Shown here one piece after another: positions 40,289-48,455 of a stretch of 64,000 nt of DNA. The stretch's first letter is position 1. Every line of letters begins with the position of its first letter. The translations under genes and the position numbers were made by a program. The notes beneath the pieces are model-generated. The model saw nothing but the letters and a program-made list of their open reading frames with translations, ran no database searches and was not told the DNA's origin. The DNA lies in NCBI GenBank assembly GCA_965226695.1, contig OZ245405.1, positions 2,852,001-2,916,000 of the forward strand, in the 5' to 3' direction. This stretch comes from CATOSD01 sp965226695. GTDB lineage: Bacteria > Chloroflexota > Dehalococcoidia > Lucifugimonadales > CATOSD01.

Positions 40289-40689
40289 TTGGCGGCTTTT
40301 TTGCCCCACGCGCCCGGCCAACGAAGCAGCCAGTGCCTGCCGTCGGTGAGCACGCCCATCCGCACGCGGTTGTCCCTCGCGGATTGGTCCAGGTAGTCGT
40401 CCAGTTGCCGGACGTACTCGGCGTTGGGGTAGCCGCTCGCCGCCGCGCTGATGCGCCGCTTCACCTCGATGAACGTGTCCAGCGCCGTCAGGTCCACCGC
40501 CCTGCGCGACCCTTCGGAGGGCGGATTCTCCTCGACGATCTCCTCGCTCGCGGCCAGTCCGGTCGTGATGAGGAAGTCCCGCACCGCGCTGGTGACGTTG
40601 GCCTCCGCCTCGAAGTTGTCGTGCCGCCACAGCATCTGCCGCGCGGCCTCTCGATGCTTCGGGTCGTCGATGTCAATCTGCGTAGTCAT
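40186..40689 (-). pseudogene. Truncated type IIG-like restriction-methylation gene (N-terminal nuclease domain)
   Basis: Starting at the ATG at 40689, the protein reads as the N-terminal nuclease domain of type IIG enzymes or HsdR-like proteins: REAARQMLWRHDNFEAEANVTSAVRDFLI, then AVDLTALDTFIEVKRRI (Asp and ExK of PD-(D/E)XK), then RVRMGVLTDGRHWLLRWPGA. Recognisable sequence stops at about 40290, exactly where the NotI-type gene ends, and the frame runs into that gene's antisense. The methylase and specificity domains are missing. It was probably broken by arrival of the Dam-NotI cassette. Confidence 0.7.
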
Positions 40690-41447
40690 AGCCTGTGCCC
40701 CAGCAGTCCCCCCGCCGGCGAATTGTAACAGAATGACAATTCGGCTGTCCGGGTGCCCTATCGCCATTCCCAGCGCAATCACGTACGAATCTCTCTGCCC
40801 CAAATCAGCCGTCCCCTCACACCCGAAGCCCGAAATTCTGCCCCAGAACCGCGCAATCGAGCCCCACTCGCGTCCTGTGTGTCCTCGGAGCTTACTCACG
40901 AACGCGCAATTGAAAACCTGTTTTGTGTCAGCCCTGGCACCTATTGAGTAATATCCGACTGCCCTAAGCGAATTCTCAACCCTCTTGATTCCCTCGCACA
41001 TCCGTGCTATTCTCTCCACAATAAGTGACAGACCCACCACCTCAAGGTCCCCTTCACCCTGATGGGGGGAGACCCTGCCCTGGGCCTGCCGACGGGATGG
41101 GGGTGAATGCGCGGCGACCGGCGCCCCGCCTACCTGTACCATTTCCACCCAATTTCGACACCAAAGTACGCAATTTCGTACACGAAGGGACACACATATG
41201 GCACGGATCGACCAGCCTGCCAGCTACGGAAAATGCAGAATGGAGCAGAATGGAGCAGATTACGCGAAAACCTAACCCAGAGGCGGCTCATGTCTTTCCC
41301 GCCACCCCTGCCCACCCCCGCCGTTTGACACCCCTTCCGCGCGCCAAGTAAGATAGCCGTCAGGGGGACACCGCGCTTCTGGGCTTGCGGCGCCCCGTTC
41401 GTGCAGTCGCCCCACACTCCTTCTTAATCTGCATTGGGGCGAGCGAT
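40690..41447. other. Gene-free region with repeats, upstream of otsA
   Basis: No supported gene in 758 nt. It holds an extended interspersed hairpin repeat (41049-41106) and a run of 10-bp phased units GCAGAATGGA (41231-41258). A minus-strand frame across about 40690-41010 is open but lacks a start with a ribosome-binding site, and its composition is atypical. GC is lower than the neighbours. Confidence 0.5.
41049..41106 (+). repeat. Interspersed hairpin repeat, extended subtype
   Basis: CCCCTTCACCCTGATGGGGGG, then an extra block with CCTGCCC...GGGCCTGCC, then GACGGGATGGGGGTGA. It is the same family as at 6947 and has an insertion at the same point as the copy at 22286. Confidence 0.6.
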
Positions 41448-42842
41448 ATGGAGCACAATTCCCGGTTGGTCGTCGTCTCCAATCGCGTCCCATCCCCGTC
41501 TCAGGTGTCCCCCGAAGAGGGGCGCTCCGTGCCGGTCGGCGGACTGGTCAGCGCCGTGAGGCCCGCTATGGAGAAGGTGGGCGGGCTGTGGCTGGGCTGG
41601 AGCGGCAGAAGTGCGGAGGGCGAGTGGCAGACGAGCCCGGACGTTACCAGCCTCGGCAACATCGAGCTCGCGACGATCAATCTTTCTTACAACGACGTCA
41701 GCCTCTTCTACACCGGCTTCGCCAACCGCACCCTGTGGCCGCTGCTGCACAGCTTCACCGAGCACGTGGTCATACGCCACGACACCTACCGCGCCTACCG
41801 CCGCATCAACCGCCGCTTCGCCGAAGCGCTCTTCCCCATGCTGAGAGAGGGCGACCTGGTGTTGGTCCACGACTACCACCTGTTCAACGTAGGCGAAGAG
41901 CTGCGCGAACTGGGTTGGCGCGGCAAAATGGGCTTCTTCCTTCACGTTCCATTTCCGTCGCCGGACGTCTTTTCCATACTCCCGTGGTCGCCCTCCATAC
42001 TCAAGAGCCTGATGAGCTACGACCTGGTGGGCGTTCACACCGAGGGCTACCGCCGCAACCTGGCCGATACGCTGGAGTTGGAGCTGGAAGGAAGCGTCAG
42101 CGACTGTGTGTATTCCGGGGAGGAGGGCGCCACCCGCCTGGGGGTGTACAATGTCGGCATCGACGTGAGCGTGTTCGGCGAGCCGCCGGCCGGCAAAGTC
42201 GAGGCGCTCGCGAGCCAGCTGTCCATTCCCCTGTCCTCCGAGCACCAGTTGATATTGGGCGTCGACAGGCTCGACTACACCAAGGGAATACCGGGCCGGC
42301 TGAGGGCGTTCCGGCGAATGCTGGAACGCCACCCGTCGATTCGAGGCAGGGTGAGCCTGGTGCAGATCTCGTCTCCTTCCCGCACGCGGGTGCCGGAGTA
42401 CATCAACGAGAAAGCGGAGGTCGATAAGCTGGTCGGTGAGATAAACGGGCGCTTTTCCGAAGCCGACTGGACGCCCATTCGCTACCTGTACAGATCGTAC
42501 CCGCAGCACGAATTGGCGTGCTTCTACTCGATAGCCGACGTGTGCATGGTGACCCCGCTGCGGGACGGCATGAACCTGGTGGCCAAGGAGTTCGTGGCCT
42601 CGCAGGGCGACACGCCGGGCGTGCTGCTGCTCTCCAAGTTCTGCGGCGCGGCGAGCTCCATGACCGACGCCCTTATCGTCAACCCCTACGACGTGGATGG
42701 CACGGCGGAGGCCACCTACCGCGCCCTGCGCATGTCGCTGACCGAGCGCCGGTCGCGATGGAAGTCGCTCGCAGGCGTGGTCCGGCAGCACACCGAAAAT
42801 AGCTGGAGCGACGCATTCAACTCCGACCTGGCAGGCGCCTAG
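41448..42842 (+). CDS. otsA: Alpha,alpha-trehalose-phosphate synthase (UDP-forming or related)
   Basis: 464 residues from the ATG at 41448. GT20 family features: RLVVVSNRVPSP start, PVGGLVSAVRPAME, LHSFTEHVVIRHDTYRAYRRINRRFAEAL, LVHDYHLFNVGEELRELG, FFLHVPFPSPDVFSILPW, then LGVDRLDYTKGIPGRLRAFRRMLE and TPLRDGMNLVAKEFVASQ, the sugar-nucleotide and glucose-6-phosphate binding segments. It makes trehalose-6-phosphate for osmoprotection. No otsB phosphatase is nearby, so dephosphorylation must be encoded elsewhere. Confidence 0.94.
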   Translation: MEHNSRLVVVSNRVPSPSQVSPEEGRSVPVGGLVSAVRPAMEKVGGLWLGWSGRSAEGEWQTSPDVTSLGNIELATINLSYNDVSLFYTGFANRTLWPLLHSFTEHVVIRHDTYRAYRRINRRFAEALFPMLREGDLVLVHDYHLFNVGEELRELGWRGKMGFFLHVPFPSPDVFSILPWSPSILKSLMSYDLVGVHTEGYRRNLADTLELELEGSVSDCVYSGEEGATRLGVYNVGIDVSVFGEPPAGKVEALASQLSIPLSSEHQLILGVDRLDYTKGIPGRLRAFRRMLERHPSIRGRVSLVQISSPSRTRVPEYINEKAEVDKLVGEINGRFSEADWTPIRYLYRSYPQHELACFYSIADVCMVTPLRDGMNLVAKEFVASQGDTPGVLLLSKFCGAASSMTDALIVNPYDVDGTAEATYRALRMSLTERRSRWKSLAGVVRQHTENSWSDAFNSDLAGA

Positions 42843-42891
42843 TCCGGCAGGTCGACTGCCCCGCGGCGAGAGGAGCACACCAATTCCAGAC

Positions 42892-44142
42892 ATGGTAACG
42901 ACAGTGAAAGACACCACTTTCGACGAGATAACCGTCTTCTTCAACCGTGCCGCCGATCGGCTGGGCCTGGACGATGGCGTGCGGGAGTTGCTGAGCCGCC
43001 CCTGGCGCGAGCTTAAGGTTGCCGTCCCCGTGCGCATGGACGACGGGCGCATAGAGGTTTTTGAGGGATATCGCGTTCAGCACAACGGCGTGCGCGGCCC
43101 CTACAAGGGCGGCGTGCGCTACCACCCGTCCGCGGACCAGGAGGAGGTGAAGGCGCTCGCGTCCCTGATGACCTGGAAGAACGCGCTCGTAGACGTGCCG
43201 TTCGGAGGGGCCAAAGGGAGCGTCAAGTGCGACCCCACGGCGCTCAGCGAGGGCGAGCTGAACCGGCTCACGAGGCGCTACACTCAGAACATCGAACACT
43301 TCCTCGGCGTGAACAGGGACATCCCGGCGCCAGACCTGGGCACCAACGCGCAGGTGATGGCGTGGATGATGGACGCCTACAGCCAGATCCACGGACTCAC
43401 CCCCGCCATAGTAACGGGCAAGCCCGTGGAGCTCGGAGGCTCCGTGGGCCGCGACTCGGCGACCGGCAGAGGCGTAACCTACGTTATTCGCGCCATAGGG
43501 CGCGACCTGGGAATCGCGCTCCCCGGTGCGCGCGTGGTGGTGCAGGGATTCGGACAGGTGGGCTCGTGGAGCGCGCGGTTGCTGTGGGAGGAGGGCTGCA
43601 AGGTCATAGCGGTCAGCGACGTGCACGGCGGCGTTCACCGCGCCGAGGGCCTGGACATCGGCGAGCTTGACCGCCACGTCGAAGAGACGGGCGGAGTGGC
43701 GGGATTCGGCGCTTCCGAGCCGGTATCCAACGCCGACCTGCTCGAGCTGGAGTGCGACTTTCTGATACCCGCCGCGATCGACCGCGTCATTACCGAGGCC
43801 AACGCTTCCCGGGTTCGTGCAAAGGTGGTCGTCGAGGCCGCCAACCACCCGTTGACACCGGACGCGGACGACATACTGAGCCGGCGGGGCGTGCCGATAC
43901 TGCCCGACATTCTCACCAACGCCGGGGGCGTCATCGTCTCCTACTTCGAATGGGTGCAGAACCTGTACCAGCACCACTGGGTGAAGGAGCGCGTGGACGA
44001 AGAGCTGCACGGCACGATGACTGCCGCCTACGAGAACGTGAGCCGCATGGCCGGCAGCGAGGGCATCACGCTGAGAGAGGCGGCCTTCACCATTGGAGTC
44101 GAGCGGGTGGCCCGCGTGGCGAAGATACGCGGCTTCCTGTAA
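42892..44142 (+). CDS. gdhA: Glutamate dehydrogenase (Glu/Leu/Phe/Val dehydrogenase family)
   Basis: 416 residues. It has the catalytic Lys region (PYKGGVRYHPSADQEEVKALASLMTWKNALVDVPFGGAKGSVKCDP), the Asp of RDIPAPDLGTNAQVMAWMMDAYS, and the NAD(P)-binding motif VVVQGFGQVGSWSARLLWEEG. Length and motifs fit a hexameric glutamate dehydrogenase that interconverts glutamate with 2-oxoglutarate and ammonia. A leucine dehydrogenase reading is less likely because of the length and the ILPDILTNAGGVIVSYFEWVQN motif. It follows otsA after 49 nt. Confidence 0.93.
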   Translation: MVTTVKDTTFDEITVFFNRAADRLGLDDGVRELLSRPWRELKVAVPVRMDDGRIEVFEGYRVQHNGVRGPYKGGVRYHPSADQEEVKALASLMTWKNALVDVPFGGAKGSVKCDPTALSEGELNRLTRRYTQNIEHFLGVNRDIPAPDLGTNAQVMAWMMDAYSQIHGLTPAIVTGKPVELGGSVGRDSATGRGVTYVIRAIGRDLGIALPGARVVVQGFGQVGSWSARLLWEEGCKVIAVSDVHGGVHRAEGLDIGELDRHVEETGGVAGFGASEPVSNADLLELECDFLIPAAIDRVITEANASRVRAKVVVEAANHPLTPDADDILSRRGVPILPDILTNAGGVIVSYFEWVQNLYQHHWVKERVDEELHGTMTAAYENVSRMAGSEGITLREAAFTIGVERVARVAKIRGFL

Positions 44143-44146
44143 GCCG

Positions 44147-44854
44147 CTAGCGGGAAGAGCCGTCGTCTACTATCAGGCCGTCCCTCATCCGCACGATACG
44201 GTCGCACTGGCGGCCGATCTCGGGCGAGTGCGTGACAATGATGAAGGTCTCCCGGTTTTCGCGGTTGAGCTTCAGGATCAGGTCCATTATCTCCTGCGCC
44301 GTTTCGCTGTCCAGGTCGCCCGTCGGTTCGTCCGCCCAGATGATGGCGGGGTCGTTGGCTAGCGCGCGAGCGATGGTGACACGCTGACGCTGGCCGCCCG
44401 AAAGCTCGGCCGGCTTGTGCGTCGCCCTGTCGGCCAGCCCCACCATCGCCAGCACCTCGAGCGCCCGCTGCCGCGCCTCCGAGGACTTCGCGCCCGAAAT
44501 GAGCATGGGAAGCTCCACGTTCTCGACTGTGCTGAGCACCGGCAGCAGGTTGTAGAGCTGGAACACGAAGCCCATCTGTTTTGCGCGATAGTCCGTGCGG
44601 GTGTTGTCGTCCATGTCCCGAAGTGACACGCCGTCGATGTCTATGTCACCCTCGTTGATGTCGTCGATGCCCGAGAGGCAGTTGAGCAGCGTCGTCTTGC
44701 CGCAACCGCTGGGCCCCATTATGGCGACCACTTCACCTCTGCGCACCGTCAGGTCGACGCCGCGCAGCGCGTGCACGCGAACGCCCTTGCCGCTGTCGTA
44801 AATCTTGTGGACGCCCGTCGCGAAAACCATGGCGTCTGTATCGGTTCGTTCCAT
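44147..44854 (-). CDS. ABC transporter ATP-binding protein, LolD/MacB type
   Basis: About 235 residues from the ATG at 44854 (GAGG upstream). Walker A GPSGCGKTTLLNCLSGIDD, Q-loop MGFVFQLYNLLPVLS, signature LSGGQRQRV and Walker B IIWADEPTGDLDSETA are complete. The ADEPTGxLD and FQ.yNLLP segments place it in the LolD/FtsE/MacB group, which works with FtsX-type permeases for lipoprotein or antimicrobial export or membrane remodelling. No FtsX-type permease is adjacent, so it is an orphan ATPase. It lies 4 nt from the convergent glutamate dehydrogenase stop. Confidence 0.92.
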   Translation of the reverse strand: MERTDTDAMVFATGVHKIYDSGKGVRVHALRGVDLTVRRGEVVAIMGPSGCGKTTLLNCLSGIDDINEGDIDIDGVSLRDMDDNTRTDYRAKQMGFVFQLYNLLPVLSTVENVELPMLISGAKSSEARQRALEVLAMVGLADRATHKPAELSGGQRQRVTIARALANDPAIIWADEPTGDLDSETAQEIMDLILKLNRENRETFIIVTHSPEIGRQCDRIVRMRDGLIVDDGSSR

Positions 44855-45113
44855 CAAAACCTCATATCGTAGTCCGAGTTGAACGGGGTCTGAAGACTAC
44901 TTAGTCAACGTCCCGGCGGACTATTCTGAAGCGTGAGCGGGCCGGATGTCAATCATGGATGCAGGGCTCAGGAGACCGCCCGCGGCGGCGACAAACTTGA
45001 CCGGATGCCCGCTTGGGCGTAGTCTACCGAGGGTGCGAGCCGACGCGCGCCGGCAATCCCAAAAGCACACCGCTATCCGGCCCTCGGAGGGCCGAGCGCC
45101 AGGGAGGTCTCAG

Positions 45114-46163
45114 ATGCAGTTCGGGTCTTTCATGGAGTTTCACTGCCGACCCGGAGAGAGCCAGGCCCAGTCGTTCAACGAGTCGTTCGAACAGGTCGAC
45201 ATGGCCGAAGACCTCGGCCTCGACGCGGTGTGGTTGGCGGAGTCGCACTTCAGCCCCGCGAGGTCTGTGTTGTCGTCGCCGCTGATTCTCGCCACCGCCA
45301 TCGCGGCGCGCACCAAGCGCCTCCGGGTCGGCACGTCGGTGCACGTGCTTCCCCTGGGCAACCCGCTGCGCATCGCGGAGCAGGCGGCCACGCTCGACCA
45401 CGTGAGCGAGGGCAGATTCGACTTCGGCGTGGGTCGCAGCGGTCTCCCCGGCGCGTACGAGGGCTACAACATCCCGTATGGCGAGAGCAGGGAGCGCTTC
45501 TACGAGTACCTGGACATCATCCTGACCGCGTGGACCAACGAGCGCTTCTCTTATGATGGCAAGTACTTCTCGTTCGACGACGTCTGCCTGGTGCCTAAGC
45601 CATACCAGTCGCCGCACCCGCCGATACGAGTCGCCGCCACCACGCCCGACACATTCCCTGTGATAGCCAAGATGGGCTATCCGGTCTTCATCGGTGTGAG
45701 GGGCCAGGGCATGAGCCAGGTCGCGGAGCAGGTCGACGCGTATAAGAAGGCCTGGAAGGATGCCGGGCACGAGGGGCCGGCGGACGTGTCGTTGCGCGTT
45801 CCCGTGTACGTCGCGGACACCAGGGAGGAGGCGCTGGCCGACCCGGAAGAGAGCTTCATGAAGCAGTTCCGGCGGCTGGGCGCGCAGCTCGCCAGCTCGG
45901 TTGCCCGCGCCGGCACGGATCCGCGCGAGCAGCGGGCGGAGCGCGGCGAAGAGCTGGCAGGACTGACGTGGGAAGAGGTGCAGAAGGAAAAGGTGGCGGT
46001 CGGAACGCCGGAGATGGTGATCGAGCAGCTTCACAAGATGCGAGAGACGCTGAGCCTGTCCGGCGTGGTGGCCGAACTGAACGCCGGCGAGCTCATCCCG
46101 GCCGAAAAGATAGCCCGCTCTCTGCGGCTTCTGTGCGAAAAGGTGATGCCCGCTTTCAAGTAG
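45114..46163 (+). CDS. LLM class flavin-dependent oxidoreductase (luciferase-like)
   Basis: 349 residues from the ATG at 45114 (GGGAGG upstream; the longer frame from 44946 is not coding). It has the bacterial luciferase-like (beta/alpha)8 fold: MQFGSFMEFHCRPGESQ, VWLAESHFSPARSVLSSPLILATAIAART, VGTSVHVLPLGNPLRIAEQAATLDHVSEGRFDFGVGRS. These enzymes use reduced FMN or F420 for oxidation, often monooxygenation of aldehydes, ketones or sulfonates. The EELAGLTWEEVQKEKVAVGTPEMVIEQL C-terminus is typical of class-A luciferase-like monooxygenases. Substrate unknown. Confidence 0.93.
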   Translation: MQFGSFMEFHCRPGESQAQSFNESFEQVDMAEDLGLDAVWLAESHFSPARSVLSSPLILATAIAARTKRLRVGTSVHVLPLGNPLRIAEQAATLDHVSEGRFDFGVGRSGLPGAYEGYNIPYGESRERFYEYLDIILTAWTNERFSYDGKYFSFDDVCLVPKPYQSPHPPIRVAATTPDTFPVIAKMGYPVFIGVRGQGMSQVAEQVDAYKKAWKDAGHEGPADVSLRVPVYVADTREEALADPEESFMKQFRRLGAQLASSVARAGTDPREQRAERGEELAGLTWEEVQKEKVAVGTPEMVIEQLHKMRETLSLSGVVAELNAGELIPAEKIARSLRLLCEKVMPAFK

Positions 46164-46203
46164 GCGCGCCGCGCCAATCGCGGTTGAAGCGCCAACTTCC
46201 CCG

Positions 46204-46212
46204 TGCTATACT
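46204..46212 (+). promoter_or_regulatory. Extended -10 promoter candidate upstream of moeB/thiF
   Basis: TGCTATACT lies about 104 nt before the ATG at 46316 in the gap after the LLM gene. No clear -35 is visible; support is the TGn extension only. Confidence 0.3.
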
Positions 46213-46315
46213 CGACCCACGACTACCCAACAGCCCACCGCGTGATTTCGGCGACCGGCGCCGGCCAGTTCCGCGGCGGGCTTTAGCCTTTACTTCCCCC
46301 GGAGGAAATCGCAAG

Positions 46316-47144
46316 ATGGCCACGTCTACCGCCACGAAGCCGCTAACCCCGTACCAGGTCCAGCGCTACAGCCGCCACATCATCATGCCCCAGGTGGGCA
46401 GCGCCGGGCAGCGCAAGCTGCTGGAGGCCAAGGTGCTGATGGTCGGCGCCGGTGGCCTGGGCTCTCCCATCTCCATATACCTCACGCTCGCGGGTGTCGG
46501 CACCATCGGAATCGTCGACTTCGACACGGTGGACGTGACCAACCTCCAGCGCCAGATACTGCACCAGAACGACGACATAGGCAGACCGAAGGTGCAGTCG
46601 GCGAAAGAGACGCTGCTTTCGTACAACCCGGACGTGAACGTCGTCATCCACGAGGAGCCGCTGCTTTCCGATAACGCGATGGAGATCATTTCCGGTTACG
46701 ACGTGATCATCAACGGCGCGGACAACTTCCCGGCCCGCTACCTGGTGAACGACGCCGCCTACCTGTGCGGAAAGCCTCTCGTGGACGGCAGCATCCTGCT
46801 GTTCGACGGCCAGTCGACCGTGTACATACCCGGGCAGGGCTGCTACCGCTGCCTGTTTCCCGACGCCGCCGCCCCCCGGCGAGGTGCCGAGCTGCGCCGA
46901 GGCCGGCGTGTTGGGCGTGCTGCCAGGACTGGTGGGCACCATCCAGGCCACGGAGACGGTGAAGCTCATCATGGGACTGGGCGAATCGCTCTCGGGCCGG
47001 CTGCTCATCATCGACGCGATGGACATGAGCTTCCGTACACTGAAGATGCGCCGCAACCCGGATTGCCCGCTCTGCGGCGACAACCCCACCGTTACGGAGC
47101 TCATCGACTACGAGGTGTTCTGCGGAGCACCGGCTATCAGCTAA
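46316..47144 (+). pseudogene. moeB: MoeB/ThiF-type sulfur-carrier adenylyltransferase, frameshifted
   Basis: The ATG at 46316 follows GGAGGA. The E1-like nucleotide-binding motif is VLMVGAGGLGSPISIYLTLAGVGTIGIVDFDTVDVTNLQRQILH, followed by IINGADNFPARYLVNDAAYLCGKPLVDGSILLFDGQSTVY. The first zinc pair CYRC is in frame. At the C6 run at 46872-46877 the frame moves by one: dropping one base gives FPDAAPPGEVPSCAEAGVLGVLPGLVGT, the expected continuation, which then carries the second zinc pair CPLC and the end at 47144. Intact it would activate MoaD/ThiS for sulfur transfer. A one-base homopolymer error in the assembly is equally likely. It overlaps the convergent amidohydrolase by 8 nt. Confidence 0.75.
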
Positions 47145-48408
47145 CGCTGAAGGCCGTCCCGCTCACACGCTCGCCGTCCAGGTAAACGTCCGCCACGTTC
47201 CACAGCGCGCTCACGTCCAGCGACGGGTCGCCGTCGACGACCAGCACGTCCGCGCGCTTGCCCGGCTCTAACGTCCCGACCTCCCCGTCCATCCAGCACG
47301 AGTGCGCCGATGCCGACGTCGCGGACAGTATGGCCTCCGAGGGCGACATGCCGCCCTCGACGTGCGTAGCAATCTCGTGCTGAAAGCCGCCCATCGGATA
47401 CTCGCTCCATGCCGAGTCCGACCCGCAGACCAGCCGCACTCCGGCGTCCCTCATGGCGGCGAACGCGCTCAGCCTCTCCTCGTCGCGGCGGCGCAGCCCG
47501 TCCAGCTCCGCCTGCCCCCTGTCCGAAAGCCCCCGCGCGCCGCGTATCTGGTCCAGCGCCAACATGCGCCCGCGCCCGTTGTGTATCGTCGGATTGACGA
47601 ACACGCCCTGCCGCGCGATGCGCTCCGCGAGGTCCGGGCGGAACAGCCACGAGCCGTCCGGCTCCACGAACATGCCGTGAACGATGGTGTCGATGCCGGC
47701 GTCCAGCGCGTTCACCATGCCCTGGGTAGAGGCGCAGTGCGCCACTGTGTGCTTGCCGAAGCTGTGCGCCTCGTCCACGATGGCCGTTAGCTCCTCCAGG
47801 CTGAAGGACGGCCGCGTGGGAAACGAGGTGCGCGTGCTGCCTCCCGTGGCGGTGATCTTGATGAAGTCGGCCCCCTCCTTCACCAACTGGCGGACGTGGG
47901 CGCGGCACTCGACCTCGCCGGTGGCCTCTATGCCGAAGTAGCCCAGATGGCCGCCGACGATGGCCAGCGGCCTGCCCGCGAGTGACAGCCTCGGACCCGC
48001 GGCGATGCCCATCTCGTAGGCTCTGCGAACCATGAACGTGGTCTGGTTCTTCGCGCCGCAGTCGCGCACCGTCGTCACGCCGGATCGCAGATGCGCGGCG
48101 GCGTTGCGCGCGGCCTGGAGTGTGAGCAGTTCGTCCGGAAGCGTCGCCAGCTCGTCGCCCGAGCGGCCGTCGCCGAACCCGGTCAGGTGGACGTGGCAGT
48201 CCACCAGGCCCGGCAGCGCGGTCTTGTCCTCGTAGTGGACTTCGCGCACGTTCGCGCCCTCCGGCGGGACGACCCGCTCCTCGGGGCCGGCGGCCACTAT
48301 CTCGCCGCCGCGGATCAGAATTGCGCCGCGCTCCACCGGTTGGCCCGCGCCGCCTCCGATGAGGCGCGCCACGTGCAGCAGCGTGAAGTCAGGATTGCCG
48401 TCGGACAT
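47137..48408 (-). CDS. Imidazolonepropionase-like amidohydrolase (paralogue 1)
   Basis: 423 residues; GGAGGT lies 8 nt before the ATG. The metal motif CHVHLTGFGDGR carries the HxH pair, and the later ligands are in FIKITATGGSTRTSFPTRPSFSLEEL, KHTVAHCASTQGMVNAL and GVRLVCGSDSAWSEYPMGG. The C-terminal VGTLEPGKRADVLVVDGDPSLDVSAL is the usual composite-domain return. Members hydrolyse cyclic amides, prolidase-type dipeptides or atrazine-like compounds. It is about 45 percent identical to the next gene, so a tandem duplication is likely. Confidence 0.92.
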   Translation of the reverse strand: MSDGNPDFTLLHVARLIGGGAGQPVERGAILIRGGEIVAAGPEERVVPPEGANVREVHYEDKTALPGLVDCHVHLTGFGDGRSGDELATLPDELLTLQAARNAAAHLRSGVTTVRDCGAKNQTTFMVRRAYEMGIAAGPRLSLAGRPLAIVGGHLGYFGIEATGEVECRAHVRQLVKEGADFIKITATGGSTRTSFPTRPSFSLEELTAIVDEAHSFGKHTVAHCASTQGMVNALDAGIDTIVHGMFVEPDGSWLFRPDLAERIARQGVFVNPTIHNGRGRMLALDQIRGARGLSDRGQAELDGLRRRDEERLSAFAAMRDAGVRLVCGSDSAWSEYPMGGFQHEIATHVEGGMSPSEAILSATSASAHSCWMDGEVGTLEPGKRADVLVVDGDPSLDVSALWNVADVYLDGERVSGTAFSVS

Positions 48409-48455
48409 GGGCGGTTACCTCCACCTCGCGGGCGTGCCCGCCGGGTCGCTGGCGG

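Noticed and set aside
40690..41193. Minus-strand frame extending upstream from the truncated type IIG gene
   Set aside because: It has no start with a ribosome-binding site, it covers an interspersed repeat, and the composition is not coding-like; only the part from 40689 on is homologous.
44946..45113. Upstream part of the LLM oxidoreductase frame
   Set aside because: The 56 extra residues are low-complexity and unrelated to the family; the ATG at 45114 has a clear ribosome-binding site and the family start MQFGSF.
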